Assembly: GCA_900316985.1 (NCBI GenBank)
Contig: ONFE01000029.1
Span: forward strand, 44,301 to 108,300
Source: an uncultured Prevotellaceae bacterium
Lineage (GTDB): Bacteria > Bacteroidota > Bacteroidia > Bacteroidales > Bacteroidaceae
Reading direction: 5' to 3'
DNA length: 64,000 nt
The position numbers and the translations under genes are program-made. Position 1 is the stretch's first letter, and each line of letters starts with the position of its first letter. Shown here piece after piece: positions 42,101 to 50,075 of this stretch. Below the pieces are notes generated by a model, which had not been told where the DNA came from, ran no database searches, and saw only the letters and a program-made list of their open reading frames with translations.

Positions 42101-42442
42101 GCGGCTCACGCGGTTCTGCACGTTCACGGCCGCAATGTCGGGGTCGGTACCCTGTTTGAAATAGACCACGATGCTGACATCGCCCGATGATGAGGCCGAA
42201 GAGGTCATGTAGCTCATGTCGGGCACACCGTTGATGTTCTCCTCCAGTGGCTGCACCACCGACTTCATGATGGTGTTGGCATCGGCACCCGTATAGCTTG
42301 TGATGACACGCACCGTGGGCGGCGCGATGTTCGGGTATTGCTCGATGGGCAGCGACTTCATGCAGATGAAGCCCACCAGTGCTATCACGATAGAGATGGC
42401 GCAGGCCATCACGTATCTGTTGATGAAAATATTGTTCTTCAT
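39191..42442 (-). CDS. RND efflux pump, HAE-1 family
   Basis: A 1083-residue inner-membrane pump: 12 helices with two large periplasmic loops. TM4 carries the proton-relay aspartates (GTVVDDAIVVVE), and an AcrB-like N-terminus (INRYVMACAISIVIALVGF) and VPQEDQG lie at the second loop. The C-terminal tail of about 45 residues is acidic and longer than in AcrB (VDEDEVKVAVAPIEE-like). It exports drugs, bile salts or detergents by proton antiport. Confidence 0.95.
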   Translation of the reverse strand: MKNNIFINRYVMACAISIVIALVGFICMKSLPIEQYPNIAPPTVRVITSYTGADANTIMKSVVQPLEENINGVPDMSYMTSSASSSGDVSIVVYFKQGTDPDIAAVNVQNRVSRATALLPADVTKVGVQVMKQQSNILQIGAIRSVDGKYDDDFVANYIDINLKPRLMRITGVGDVMALGNTYALRIWMKPDVMAQYGLEPNDVFAAIGGQSFVSATGSLGAQSDNAYQYTMEYKGTLKTIEEFNDIVLKTSDGGHLLHLSDVADVEIGAMSYNFISNIGGKPGTIFMVFQAPGANATEVNARIDQLYEDLKPLMPAGLEFVKLETSDDFLYAAIGNVVETLIIAIILVILVVFFFLQNFKATIIPSISIIVSLLGTFAIVSLAGFSLNILTLFALVLAIGTVVDDAIVVVEAVMAKMEGGITDAKQATREAMSDVSVAVVSCTLVFMAVFIPVAFMPGTSGSFFTQFGVTIASAVGLSCVSALTLCPALCAIMLKITEKKSERKNLTYYTKKAYTVSYNAIYNKYSKAVQKFIKRPVLAWSLLAVAAVLLIFFMKNLPSGLVPQEDQGVILAEIRAPEGTTLHETREIVKKVEAKVQEIPEMESFATACGYGMMSGSGSNYATMIIRLKTWEKREGFNHYVDLVIGRLYFACKEIKNVQVMPFQLPQVPGYGSNNSVNLVLQDLNDGSLSEFAKLATNFLTKLGERPEISMAMTSYSERFPKFEVNVDATQCDRAGVSPSVVLRTLGSYCGGSYVGNFNQFGKVYRIMASASPEYRLDPSSLNNIFVKVRGGKMAPISEFVTLKEIVGTSSVEHFNLFQSITCFVQAASGYTEGDAHKVIAEVFKETMPNGYSYEYSGMSRELEEASGSNTTALIYIICIILIYLILASLYNSWFTPWAVLLSVPFGLMGAFVCAYLGSLVHLPGMDNNIYLQTGVIMLIGLLSKTAILITEFASERRAQGMSIRDAAFEACKERLRPILMTVFTMIAGMIPLIIEGGAGANGNRALALGVVGGMSVGTIALLFVVPAFFIVFQKLHEKYQGGKGQSSESTDGRIVTDEDEVKVAVAPIEEISEEIKPEEIN

Positions 42443-42469
42443 TCTCGGATTATCGTTGTTAAATGATTG

Positions 42470-42495
42470 CGTTATAACGTTACGACGTTATGACG
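42470..42495. repeat. period-8 micro-repeat between RND adaptor and pump genes
   Basis: CGTTATAA, CGTTACGA and CGTTATGA in tandem, ending just before the adaptor stop codon. Confidence 0.5.
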
Positions 42496-42498
42496 ACA

Positions 42499-43665
42499 TT
42501 ACTCTGCTTCCTTCGGAAACAGCACCCGCTGTCCTTCCTGAACATTGTTGGCACCTTCGGTAACGATGCGGTCGCCCACTTTGAGGCCGGAATTCACGAT
42601 GACGTCCTTACCGTTGCCGGCAGAGGTGGTGGTCACCGTAACGGCCGTGGCCGTGCTGTCGGCCTTCACCTTGTATACCAGCGACTTGTCCTGCAGGCGC
42701 ACCACGGCGTTCTGCGGAATCACCATCACGCCCTTCTGCTGGAAGGGGAGCACCACGGTGCCCTGAACGCCCGAGAACAGATGGCCTTCGGGATTGGGGA
42801 ACGTGGCCTTGGCGCCCAGCGAGCCTGTGGCAGCATCGACGACACCCGTCAGACTGGTGATGCGGCCCTTGTGCTTGTATTCCGTTCCGTTCTTCATCAC
42901 GAACGTCACGTCGGGCAATGCGGCCATGTGCTTCTCTTTCTCGTCACCCTTCATGCCGGCCTGCACCTGCGCCTCGATAATGGCTTCCGAGACTGAGAAC
43001 TCTGCGTCCATCGTGGTGTTGCCGCTGAGGATGGTGAGGTAGGTGGCTGGCGAAACCTGGTCGCCGGTGCGTACGGGAATCTCGCCGATGACACCGGTCA
43101 CGGGAGCCGTGATGGTGCAGAAGCCGAGGTTCACCCTGGCGCGGTTGACTGACGACTGTGCCTGGGTTACTGCAGCCCTGGCCTGGCTGACGGCAGCCGT
43201 TGCCTGGTTGTAGCTGTTGCGGGAATTCTCAAGCATATAGGAGCTCACGATCTTCTTGTCGAACAGGTTCTTATTGCTCTCATACTCCAGCTTGGCGCTG
43301 TTGGCCTGTGCCTGAGCTGCCGAGAGGTTGGCCTGTGCAGCCTGGAGGTTGGCACGTGCGGCTTCCACTTCGTGCTGGGCATTGCGCGAGTCGATGACGA
43401 AAAGCACCTGCCCCCTGTTCACGTGCTGACCTTCGGTGACGCATATTCTCATCAGCTGTCCGCTCACCTGCGGCGTGATGGTCACGTCGGACTGACCTTT
43501 CAGCTTGGCGCTGAATTTCATGGGAAGTTCAACGTCGGATTTCTTAACGGTAATCGTCTCGAACGATGTCAGTTTTTCTTTGGGTATGTCCAACCCGCAT
43601 GCCGTCAAACAGCCGATTGTGGTAAAGAGTGCGAACACCCCAACCAAAGCATTGATCTTTTTCAT
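42499..43665 (-). CDS. RND efflux periplasmic adaptor (AcrA-like)
   Basis: A 388-residue lipoprotein (lipobox CLTAC) with the usual adaptor order: lipoyl domain halves (TPQVSGQLMRICVTEGQHV; NLGFCTITAPVTGVIGEI), an Ala/Gln-rich helical hairpin, a beta-barrel and a membrane-proximal domain (NAVVRLQDKSLVYKV). ATG 43665 is preferred to the TTG 9 nt upstream. It sits between the 57-residue membrane protein and the pump gene. Confidence 0.93.
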   Translation of the reverse strand: MKKINALVGVFALFTTIGCLTACGLDIPKEKLTSFETITVKKSDVELPMKFSAKLKGQSDVTITPQVSGQLMRICVTEGQHVNRGQVLFVIDSRNAQHEVEAARANLQAAQANLSAAQAQANSAKLEYESNKNLFDKKIVSSYMLENSRNSYNQATAAVSQARAAVTQAQSSVNRARVNLGFCTITAPVTGVIGEIPVRTGDQVSPATYLTILSGNTTMDAEFSVSEAIIEAQVQAGMKGDEKEKHMAALPDVTFVMKNGTEYKHKGRITSLTGVVDAATGSLGAKATFPNPEGHLFSGVQGTVVLPFQQKGVMVIPQNAVVRLQDKSLVYKVKADSTATAVTVTTTSAGNGKDVIVNSGLKVGDRIVTEGANNVQEGQRVLFPKEAE

Positions 43666-43719
43666 TTTTTTCAATGATTATGTTTTTATTGTGTTATTTT
43701 CTTGAACTGCCACCATAGT

Positions 43720-43893
43720 CTATCTGTCCAGGAGCACCATGACCGTGAGGTTGATCAGGCAAAGGGCAACAGCCACCACAAGCAGATAAATGACTGCCAT
43801 GATCCAGTACTCAACAAGCCATTCGTAGGTGCCCGCCATCCACTTATGGCGGATGATGAATCTTTGAATCCTCGATTTTTTGGAAACTTTCAT
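43720..43893 (-). CDS. 57-residue membrane protein heading the RND operon
   Basis: The ORF starts MKVSKKSRIQRFIIRHKWMA, a strongly basic cytoplasmic-type N-terminus, followed by one long hydrophobic helix (IMAVIYLLVVAVALCLINLTV) and MVLLDR. ATG 43893 is fixed by a TACTTTTG promoter at 43928-43935, which rules out the longer frame. It lies 54 nt before the adaptor gene on the same strand, so it is the first gene of the pump operon. No family is recognised; a small pump accessory, like AcrZ in function only, is one possibility. Confidence 0.6.
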   Translation of the reverse strand: MKVSKKSRIQRFIIRHKWMAGTYEWLVEYWIMAVIYLLVVAVALCLINLTVMVLLDR

Positions 43894-43927
43894 CCCGTGA
43901 TTACATGATTTCAATATATATATCATG

Positions 43928-43935
43928 CAAAAGTA
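43928..43935 (-). promoter_or_regulatory. -7 element of the RND operon
   Basis: The minus strand reads TACTTTTG, 35 nt before ATG 43893. Confidence 0.55.
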
Positions 43936-44054
43936 CTTTTTTTACACGCGCAGGCAAATAGCAAAGACAAATGGTCAAGTGTTTTCAGACAAATGGTCAA
44001 ATAAAAAAGCCCTGAAATCAGGGCTTTGGGGAGTGGCGGTATAGTTTGTGTATG

Positions 44055-45837
44055 CTAAACTTCGCTGTTGGCACGGCGGTATTGGGAGGGGGATATCTGG
44101 TATTTGCGGCTGAAGTATCGGCTGAAAACGGACGCATTGGAGAATCCTGCCTTGGACATAATCTCGGTGATGGGCAGGTCGGTTGTGACGAGCAACTTGC
44201 TGGCATACTCCAGACGCAGGTCGTTGACAAACTGGGGCAGGGAGTCGTATTTGCTGCCCTGAGAGAAGGCCGCGCCCACGCGCTCTTTGGTGATGTGAAA
44301 CTCGTCCATGATCGAGTGAGCCGCCCGAAGGGATGACCGGCAAATGGGTCTCAAGGCCGGCGTCAGCGGCAAGATTGTCAGGGCTCCCCTCCGCATTGCG
44401 CTGGTGACCGTTGGCTAACTGCTGTAACTGCTGTTTTAGTTCCTCGTACTTATCTTTATATGTAAAGGCCTCCTTTATCTGCTTGGCCAGCGCGCGGTTC
44501 TTCAATTGTGTCTTGCCCCATTGGCGGGCAGCATACCAGGCAAAGAACAAGCCAAGCATGGCAAGAATGCCGATGAAGAATGCCATTATGGTGACATATT
44601 GCTTGCCTGCCTTCTGGCGGTCTATCTCCTGCTGCTGTTCCTGTGCATGAAAGCGGGCAGCGTAGAGATGGGCCTTGCCTCGCAGCAGACGGTCGTTGAG
44701 GGTTTTGCTGAGCGCCTCGTATTGTTCGAATAGGCCGACGCTTTCTGCATCGCGTCCCTGTGCTTTGGCGGTCTGGGCATGTTCGTATAGAATTGCAGCC
44801 ATACGGGCGTTCACGGTGTCGCCCTGCTGGCGCATGTCGGCTTCAAGGTCAGCGCAGGCAGCCTCTGCCTTGTCGTAATGTCCCAGAAAGCGCCACGTCG
44901 GTGTAATCTCCTCGCGGCCATTCATGGTTTTGGCGAAGTCTGTCTGCTCGTAAAGGGCAAGATTCTGGCTGGCCTTTTTCGCGGCGGCAGCCGATTCTTC
45001 ACGATTCGCTTTTCGTTCTTCACTTATTTTCGCGTAGGCGTGTGCCTTGTATAGATAGCACTTGGACCGGTAGAACTCGATATAGCCGGGGCGCTGTTCA
45101 TCGGTCACCTCACGGTAGGAGTCGTCGTGAAACTCGTCGGGATGCTGTTCATAGTCGGCCAGGAGGTCAAGCATCATTTGTGCCACGGGTGGAATGTCGC
45201 TATACCGTTGCTCCAATTCGAGCACACTCACCTTGCGCTTCAGGGCGATAATACTGGCATCCATCTCAGCCCACTTACGTTGGCCTTTGAGTTGACGGAT
45301 GACATTATCTATCTTGGCCAGCCCTTCGTCGGTCCGGCCTATCTGGGAGAGTGCCATGCCTATCTCCGCCTCGGTGCGCAGGGCTTCGGTTTCCAGCCCC
45401 TGTTGCCTGACGAGGTCTAACAGCATCGTTGACCAATGGATGGTCTGTTCGTCGTCGTGATGCAGCCGGCAGGCATTCACCAGCATCTCCAGAATGTCCT
45501 GCCGGTAGCCCAGGTCTTTCTTCGCCTCGTCGAGCGTTATCAGTCGCTCACCGATGATGATAGCCGAGTCGAGCCGTAAATAGTCAGTCGATTGCGCATA
45601 TATCTTGGCACGCATCAGGTCGGTGTGGTAGTAGGGCAACGCGCCAATGCGCTTGAGCGAGTCAATCATCTGCATCCCTCTCTCAGGCGATTCATGGGCC
45701 GCCGTCAGCACCTTCTGATAAAGAGATATGACCTCGTTCTGCTTAAGCGACGGATCCCATGCCGACCGTTTGCAACTCACGACGATCAGCATCGCGAGTA
45801 CACCTACTATATATAATATGTATTTAACAGTTCTCAT
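44055..45837 (-). pseudogene. TPR-containing, membrane-anchored AraC-type regulator, frameshifted
   Basis: Frame A from ATG 45837 encodes a lipoprotein-like signal (GVLAMLIVVSCK), TPR-like helices to about residue 390, a membrane helix (IMAFFIGILAMLGLFFAWYA) and a coiled coil. Past about 44400 its sequence is no longer protein-like. Frame B (end 44055) supplies an AraC HTH domain (MDEFHITKERVGAAFSQGSK; EIMSKAGFSNASVFSRYFSR). The join at about 44310-44345 also lacks part of the usual linker and first helices. The intact form would be a kinase-less membrane regulator controlling the adjacent RND operon. The TATCTTTG promoter (45854-45861) fixes the start and excludes ATG 45876. Confidence 0.75.
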
Positions 45838-45992
45838 ATTTGAAAAAACGCTACAAAGATAGTCATTATTTCTCATATATGTGAATCCATCCGCTGTTTT
45901 AACCTCTTTTTGACTTTATTATAGCCAGAAGTAAGTACTCAGCCCCCACTTTCTTAAACAAAATAATTCAAAAATCTGTCACAAATCTTGTT

Positions 45993-46013
45993 CCCCTCCG
46001 TTATTAGGAGGGG
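45993..46013. repeat. small GC-rich hairpin
   Basis: CCCCTCC and GGAGGGG around a 7-nt loop, in the gap between the broken regulator and the HU-like gene. There is no T run, so it is not a clear terminator. Confidence 0.4.
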
Positions 46014-46100
46014 GCGTTTCAACCGCACTGTAAGAACATTTTGGTGAGATTATTGTAGATTTTTGTCTATTGGTCAATCAGTGTTGTTACTGTCAGAAAA

Positions 46101-46532
46101 CTACGTCTGCCCCTTCTTATAAAGAGGTACCCAATCCACCTTGGCATCGCCCACCAGGTCATAGACGATAGGGCCGTTCTTCCCGCCCTGGCGTTTGCCC
46201 GAAGGACGGAAGCGGCACTTAATGCCGCGGACGTGGCGCTGCAGGTTGAATTTCCCCGGGTCTTCCACGCCGCTGCTCTCGGCTGCCAGGGAGAAACTGC
46301 CGATTCCGGGAAGCACCACGGTCTCCCCATTCTGCAAATGGTTGGCCATCACCTCCTGCAAGGCAATGATTGCCCCCTGCACATCGCTTGACTTCAGCGT
46401 GCAGTTCCGGCTGATTTCTTCAGCCATCTGCTCCACGCCGACGGTTCCCATACTCACGGTCTCGGCAAAATACTGACCGTAATTCCTGTTACTCTTAATC
46501 TCGTTTTTACGAAGTCTGATTCTTATGCTCAT
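46101..46532 (-). CDS. HU-like DNA-binding protein
   Basis: A 143-residue protein with the HU/IHF fold pattern of the Bacteroidota 'HU-HIG' type: N-terminal helices (VEQMAEEISRNCTLKSSDVQ), 'LQNGETVVLPGIGSFSLAAES' (the G-x-G-x-F region) and a long C-terminal tail (GKRQGGKNGPIVYDLVGDAK). In Bacteroidota such proteins are often found beside VirE-type genes, as here. It would bend or coat DNA, perhaps at the repeated words of the neighbouring element. Confidence 0.85.
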   Translation of the reverse strand: MSIRIRLRKNEIKSNRNYGQYFAETVSMGTVGVEQMAEEISRNCTLKSSDVQGAIIALQEVMANHLQNGETVVLPGIGSFSLAAESSGVEDPGKFNLQRHVRGIKCRFRPSGKRQGGKNGPIVYDLVGDAKVDWVPLYKKGQT

Positions 46533-46548
46533 TGTTATTGTTTTTTTT

Positions 46549-46622
46549 CTAGTTTTATCTAGAATGCTAGGTCTCTAGAATGCTAGTTCATCTAGATTTC
46601 TAGAAAGCTAGACTATCTAGCC
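46549..46622. repeat. CTAG-rich repeat between HU-like and four-helix genes
   Basis: About nine CTAG tetramers (CTAGAATGCTAG, CTAGATTTCTAGAAAGCTAG and so on) spaced 7-10 bp. The array runs into the last codons of the next gene. The same array type is in frame at 24015-24078. Confidence 0.7.
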
Positions 46623-47329
46623 TCCAGCCTTCTCCTCAGCACCTCATTCTCTGCCTTGAGGCGCTGGAGTTCGGCTTTCAAATGCTCTATTTCGCGCTGT
46701 TGGGCCTCAATGGTGCTCTTCTGGATGGCTCTCGTTTTCAGGCGGGCGGCAGTCATCCGCTCTCTGATGCCTCCATTCTGGCGGAAGTCTTCATCTAACT
46801 TCTGCTGATAGGTCGTCATCATCTTGTCCACGAAATGACAGAGCGACACAGCGGTGTTTGCCATCTCTTCATCACTCCATTTATAAAAGTAAGGCTCATA
46901 ATCGCCCAGTTGATTGTGGTTCCTACAGAATCGCAGCAGACCGTCATAGCGTTCATGCCCCACCTTCCAATAAGAGAGACGGCGCGAGACGATATAATCC
47001 TCATAGTCCTCCAACAACTCCTTTAACGATGAGCGGGCTACGTTCAGCAGTTTGAGTTCCATCTCCATAGAGGTGACACCGTCTGCCAAGCCTTCCGCAA
47101 TATTCTGTTTTCCGGAGCGGGCCGCCTGTACCATCTGGTCAACCGTTCGGTCACCGAATTTGGGAAGAAACCGCTGGCAGAACACGTATGTCATCTGGTA
47201 AAGCACCACGGTCTTCTGATAGAACCATAGTTCTTTCCAGTTAGTCTGCACCCGCAGCACGGCATCTATGGTTGCTGCAGCCTGTACCGCGTCTTCCTGA
47301 TGTTTATTGGCCTTAAACTCTTCTTTCAT
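46613..47329 (-). CDS. four-helix-bundle suffix protein
   Basis: A 238-residue protein. Residues about 30-180 are an S23-like four-helix bundle (YQKTVVLYQMTYVFCQRFLP; RSGKQNIAEGLADG; LKLLNVARSSLKELLEDYED), extended by a C-terminal 'suffix' that ends in a basic leucine-zipper-like coiled coil (EAQQREIEHLKAELQRLKAE). I recognise it as the four-helix-bundle-suffix family. ATG 47329 lies 9 nt after a TATATTTG element (47339-47346), so the mRNA is almost leaderless. Its neighbours are the HU-like gene and the VirE element; a DNA- or RNA-binding accessory role is an inference. Confidence 0.85.
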   Translation of the reverse strand: MKEEFKANKHQEDAVQAAATIDAVLRVQTNWKELWFYQKTVVLYQMTYVFCQRFLPKFGDRTVDQMVQAARSGKQNIAEGLADGVTSMEMELKLLNVARSSLKELLEDYEDYIVSRRLSYWKVGHERYDGLLRFCRNHNQLGDYEPYFYKWSDEEMANTAVSLCHFVDKMMTTYQQKLDEDFRQNGGIRERMTAARLKTRAIQKSTIEAQQREIEHLKAELQRLKAENEVLRRRLEAR

Positions 47330-47400
47330 TTCCGTTTGCAAATATAATCAATTCTTTTGACATTAACGAATGATTAGGAGAAAAAATAGGTTTAATGAGG

Positions 47401-47495
47401 GTACAAAGTAATTTAGTTTGTACCTCAAAACACCATCAAATGGCCAGCAAAACATCATCCGCTGAAGTACAAACTAACTTACTTTGTTGTCGGGT
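47401..47495. repeat. palindrome pair shared with the 1.1-1.5 kb element
   Basis: GTACAAAGTAATTTAGTTTG (47401-47420, continuing to 47423) and ACAAACTAACTTACTTTGT (47469-47487) are quasi-palindromes of the same type as 1238-1260 and 1306-1324. The flanking words CTCAAAACACCATC, AACATCATCCG and TTGTCGGG are also shared, in a partly rearranged order. Confidence 0.65.
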
Positions 47496-47522
47496 TGTCC
47501 ATTCCTCCATATGCGATATATT

Positions 47523-49957
47523 GATTTTTACCTACTATACCTACTACTTTCACATTAAAGCGATGTAAATCAAATAGTTATCGGTAGTAGGAAGAGGCGT
47601 TTTACCTACTACCTTCCTACTATCCTTCCCCCTATTTTGGGCAAAATAATCGCTAAAAATCCATTTTGCCCCCATTATTCCGAACGCATTTTCAGATAAT
47701 AACCAATTCTTCCGTTGATACCGCCATGGGGCCATCCTGTCCGTTTCAGCGTGATGCCCAACTCACGGATACTCGGTATATCCTTGGTTTTCAAGCGTTT
47801 GGACAGTTCCTGTTGGATGCGAAGCACAGGCCAGAAATATTGGCGCGAACGTTCCGGAGCAGGCTCAAAGAAGCCTTCGAGCACCTGCTGGAGCGACGAA
47901 TGCTGCTGATAGTTGGCATTATGCGCCTGTATCTCACGCTCATCCTCGCTGGTAAACCAGTAGATGCAGTCACGCTCGCTGAGTTCGCTCATGGCCTGGG
48001 CAAACATCTGCCGGTAGGGAATGGGCGACGACATGTCCACCTGGCCCTTCACCTCCACGCAGAGATAGCGGCGCGAACCGTCGCCTGAGGGCAATGGCGT
48101 GGTGTCGTTGGTGGTAGCAATGAAGGAGCAGAGACGCGGCGTCATCGTGTACTGGTCGGAGCGCATCTTGCGGATTTGCACGTCCTTTTCGGTGAGCAGC
48201 CGCTTGATTTTGGCCTGTTCGCGCTCAGTCTTGGCGTTGTATTCATCGATGCAGACGAGCCACATACGGCCCAGGACACGCTCCACCTGTTCGGCATTAT
48301 CCATCTTGATGTCGTCCATATAATATTCGCGCAGGGCCGGCGGCAGGATGTTACGGCAGAAGGTGCTCTTCTTGATGCCTTGTCCGCCGATGAGCATGGG
48401 CACCACGGAGTTGCCGAAGTCGCGCGAAAGGTTGAGTGCCTGAGCCACCATGGCCAGGAACCAACGGTGGAAATAGTGCGGCCAACGGTCATAATCGGTG
48501 GGAAGCCGCCGGGCAAAGTCCTCAATGTAATCATGCTTCCGGTCCCATTCTCCCACACTGTGGAGGAACTCCAGGATAGGATTATAGTCGGGCACATGGG
48601 CCGACTGGATATAGGTGCGGATATCGTTCATCCAACTCTCTCCGCCCTCCTTCATCTCTTCCACCACGATGGAACGCAACTGGCGGTCGTCGAGCGGCTG
48701 CCATTCACGGAAACGCAGGTCGTTAGGACGGAATTCCACCATCTGTTTCACCACATTGTAGCGCAACTGATAGCGCCGCTTGAGAAAGTCTTCTATCGAG
48801 CGCATAATGCGTTCCTTCTCATTCATCTGCGAGAGCGGACGCCCTTCGTGGGGCTTCTGATAGGCCGCACGGAAGGTTTTCCTCACGAGGTCTTCGCCCT
48901 GCTGACGGAAGCGGGCCATCCACACCACCCTGCGCACACATCCCTCTTCGGGCAGTTGTGCCGCGGCACAATAGTCGGCCAGCAGCTGCAGGCAATGGTC
49001 CATATCGCCCTCACTTTCCGAAAGGGCTTTCTGCAGACAGGTCTGCAACTCCATTTTCATACGCCGCTGCTGTTCGGCCTCAGCAGGATAGTCCACCTTT
49101 CCGTCGTCATCGGCCACGGCTCCGACATACTGGTCAGCAGCTTTGTTTTCGCGAAGAACCACCGGCAACGGCTGGGCTGCGGGGTTGTAGTATAGGCTGG
49201 CATCATAGCTTAGGCGGCAACCCGCCTTCAGCGATGGCTGCTTGGCAACGACACGGCCACCCGAAAGCGCCTCGTAGATGTCAGTTGCGTTGCATTGTGC
49301 CTCCGTGAGCATTTCCTGCCGGAAATCGTCAGGCAGTCTGACCACCACTTTCAGCGTCACGCCACTCACGCCCGCGAAGCACAGCAACGTATAAGGCACC
49401 TGCGCCACAAGCCGTTTCAGAGACTCCACCTGCGACAATCCTTCCGGACAGTCGAGGGTGAGCAGCAGCAAGGGATTCACGTCTTTCGCTTCATCGAAGC
49501 CGTTCTTGCCGAACGTGGCTCCAAAGATAAGGTACGGCAGACGGTCGCTGTGCTCCAGATAGTAGCGCGCACCGCCCCGGTTCATCTGCATACGGCCTAA
49601 CAGGGCTTCTTCCCTGATGACCTCAGCCATTTTTTTCGTGGTTTCGGAGCGCATACGCTCCACAATCTTTTCCATTTCGACGGCAGTCAGGCTCTCAGCC
49701 TCGCCCATCATCGTTTTCAATTTAGTGATCTTCATTTTTTGGTTGGTAAAGTGTTTTTCGTTACTAATTCTTTATCCTTGCAAAGATAACAAATTTTTCA
49801 GAGATATACAAGAAAAAACGCAAAAATCCAAAAACTTTCCCAAAGGTAGGGGGTAAGATAGGGGGATTGTAGTAGGTAAAACACCCTTCCTACTACCAAC
49901 AACTCCCTAAGTTACAATGACTTACATAAAAGGTAGTAGGTATAGTAGGTAAAAATC
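47523..49957. mobile_element. inverted-arm element enclosing the VirE-type gene
   Basis: The left arm (47523-about 47638) and right arm (about 49842-49957) are imperfect reverse complements; the outer 25 bp are perfect. Each arm has two tandem 9-bp words TACCTACTA at the outer end (left: 47529-47537, 47538-47546), a spacer, one inverted word (GGTAGTAGG, 47583), GTTTT, then TACCTACTA (47603) and TTCCTACTA (47614). This word order matches the GGGTGTC element at 1075-1518. The only gene inside is the VirE-type ATPase. Repeated words in this form look like iterons or recombinase sites. Mobility or replication is inferred; no transposase or integrase is present. Confidence 0.55.
47675..49735 (-). 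CDS. VirE / BT4734-type primase-helicase-like ATPase
   Basis: A 686-residue protein. The N-terminal about 230 residues resemble the VirE_N/BT4734 domain (LLLLTLDCPEGLS; SGVTLKVVVRLP), a primase-polymerase-like region. From about residue 400 comes a D5/VirE-type ATPase: Walker A GGQGIKKST, Walker B LVCIDEYN, sensor SFIATTNDTTPLP and arginine-finger region GSRRYLCVEV. The C-terminal DUF3874-like segment ends LKRTGWPHGGINGRIGYYL. Such proteins are common in Bacteroidota near HU-like genes and are thought to derive from replication modules of mobile DNA. Here it is the sole gene between the inverted arms. Confidence 0.88.
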   Translation of the reverse strand: MKITKLKTMMGEAESLTAVEMEKIVERMRSETTKKMAEVIREEALLGRMQMNRGGARYYLEHSDRLPYLIFGATFGKNGFDEAKDVNPLLLLTLDCPEGLSQVESLKRLVAQVPYTLLCFAGVSGVTLKVVVRLPDDFRQEMLTEAQCNATDIYEALSGGRVVAKQPSLKAGCRLSYDASLYYNPAAQPLPVVLRENKAADQYVGAVADDDGKVDYPAEAEQQRRMKMELQTCLQKALSESEGDMDHCLQLLADYCAAAQLPEEGCVRRVVWMARFRQQGEDLVRKTFRAAYQKPHEGRPLSQMNEKERIMRSIEDFLKRRYQLRYNVVKQMVEFRPNDLRFREWQPLDDRQLRSIVVEEMKEGGESWMNDIRTYIQSAHVPDYNPILEFLHSVGEWDRKHDYIEDFARRLPTDYDRWPHYFHRWFLAMVAQALNLSRDFGNSVVPMLIGGQGIKKSTFCRNILPPALREYYMDDIKMDNAEQVERVLGRMWLVCIDEYNAKTEREQAKIKRLLTEKDVQIRKMRSDQYTMTPRLCSFIATTNDTTPLPSGDGSRRYLCVEVKGQVDMSSPIPYRQMFAQAMSELSERDCIYWFTSEDEREIQAHNANYQQHSSLQQVLEGFFEPAPERSRQYFWPVLRIQQELSKRLKTKDIPSIRELGITLKRTGWPHGGINGRIGYYLKMRSE

Positions 49958-49997
49958 GTTTTTACGTATGGGTGAATCAATCAATTATTAATTGGAA

Positions 49998-50021
49998 CAC
50001 AAAGACACAAAGATACAAAGA
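49998..50021. repeat. period-8 ACAAAGAY micro-repeat
   Basis: ACAAAGAC, ACAAAGAT and ACAAAGAT in tandem, just outside the right arm of the VirE element. Confidence 0.55.
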
Positions 50022-50075
50022 TTATTATAAAACCGCCAACGTAAACAAACGTATTTGTGCCCCATAAATACTTAT

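Noticed and set aside
47675-49735. T-DNA VirE2-like virulence effector
   Set aside because: The name is historical; the domains are primase/ATPase-like and unrelated to Agrobacterium VirE2.
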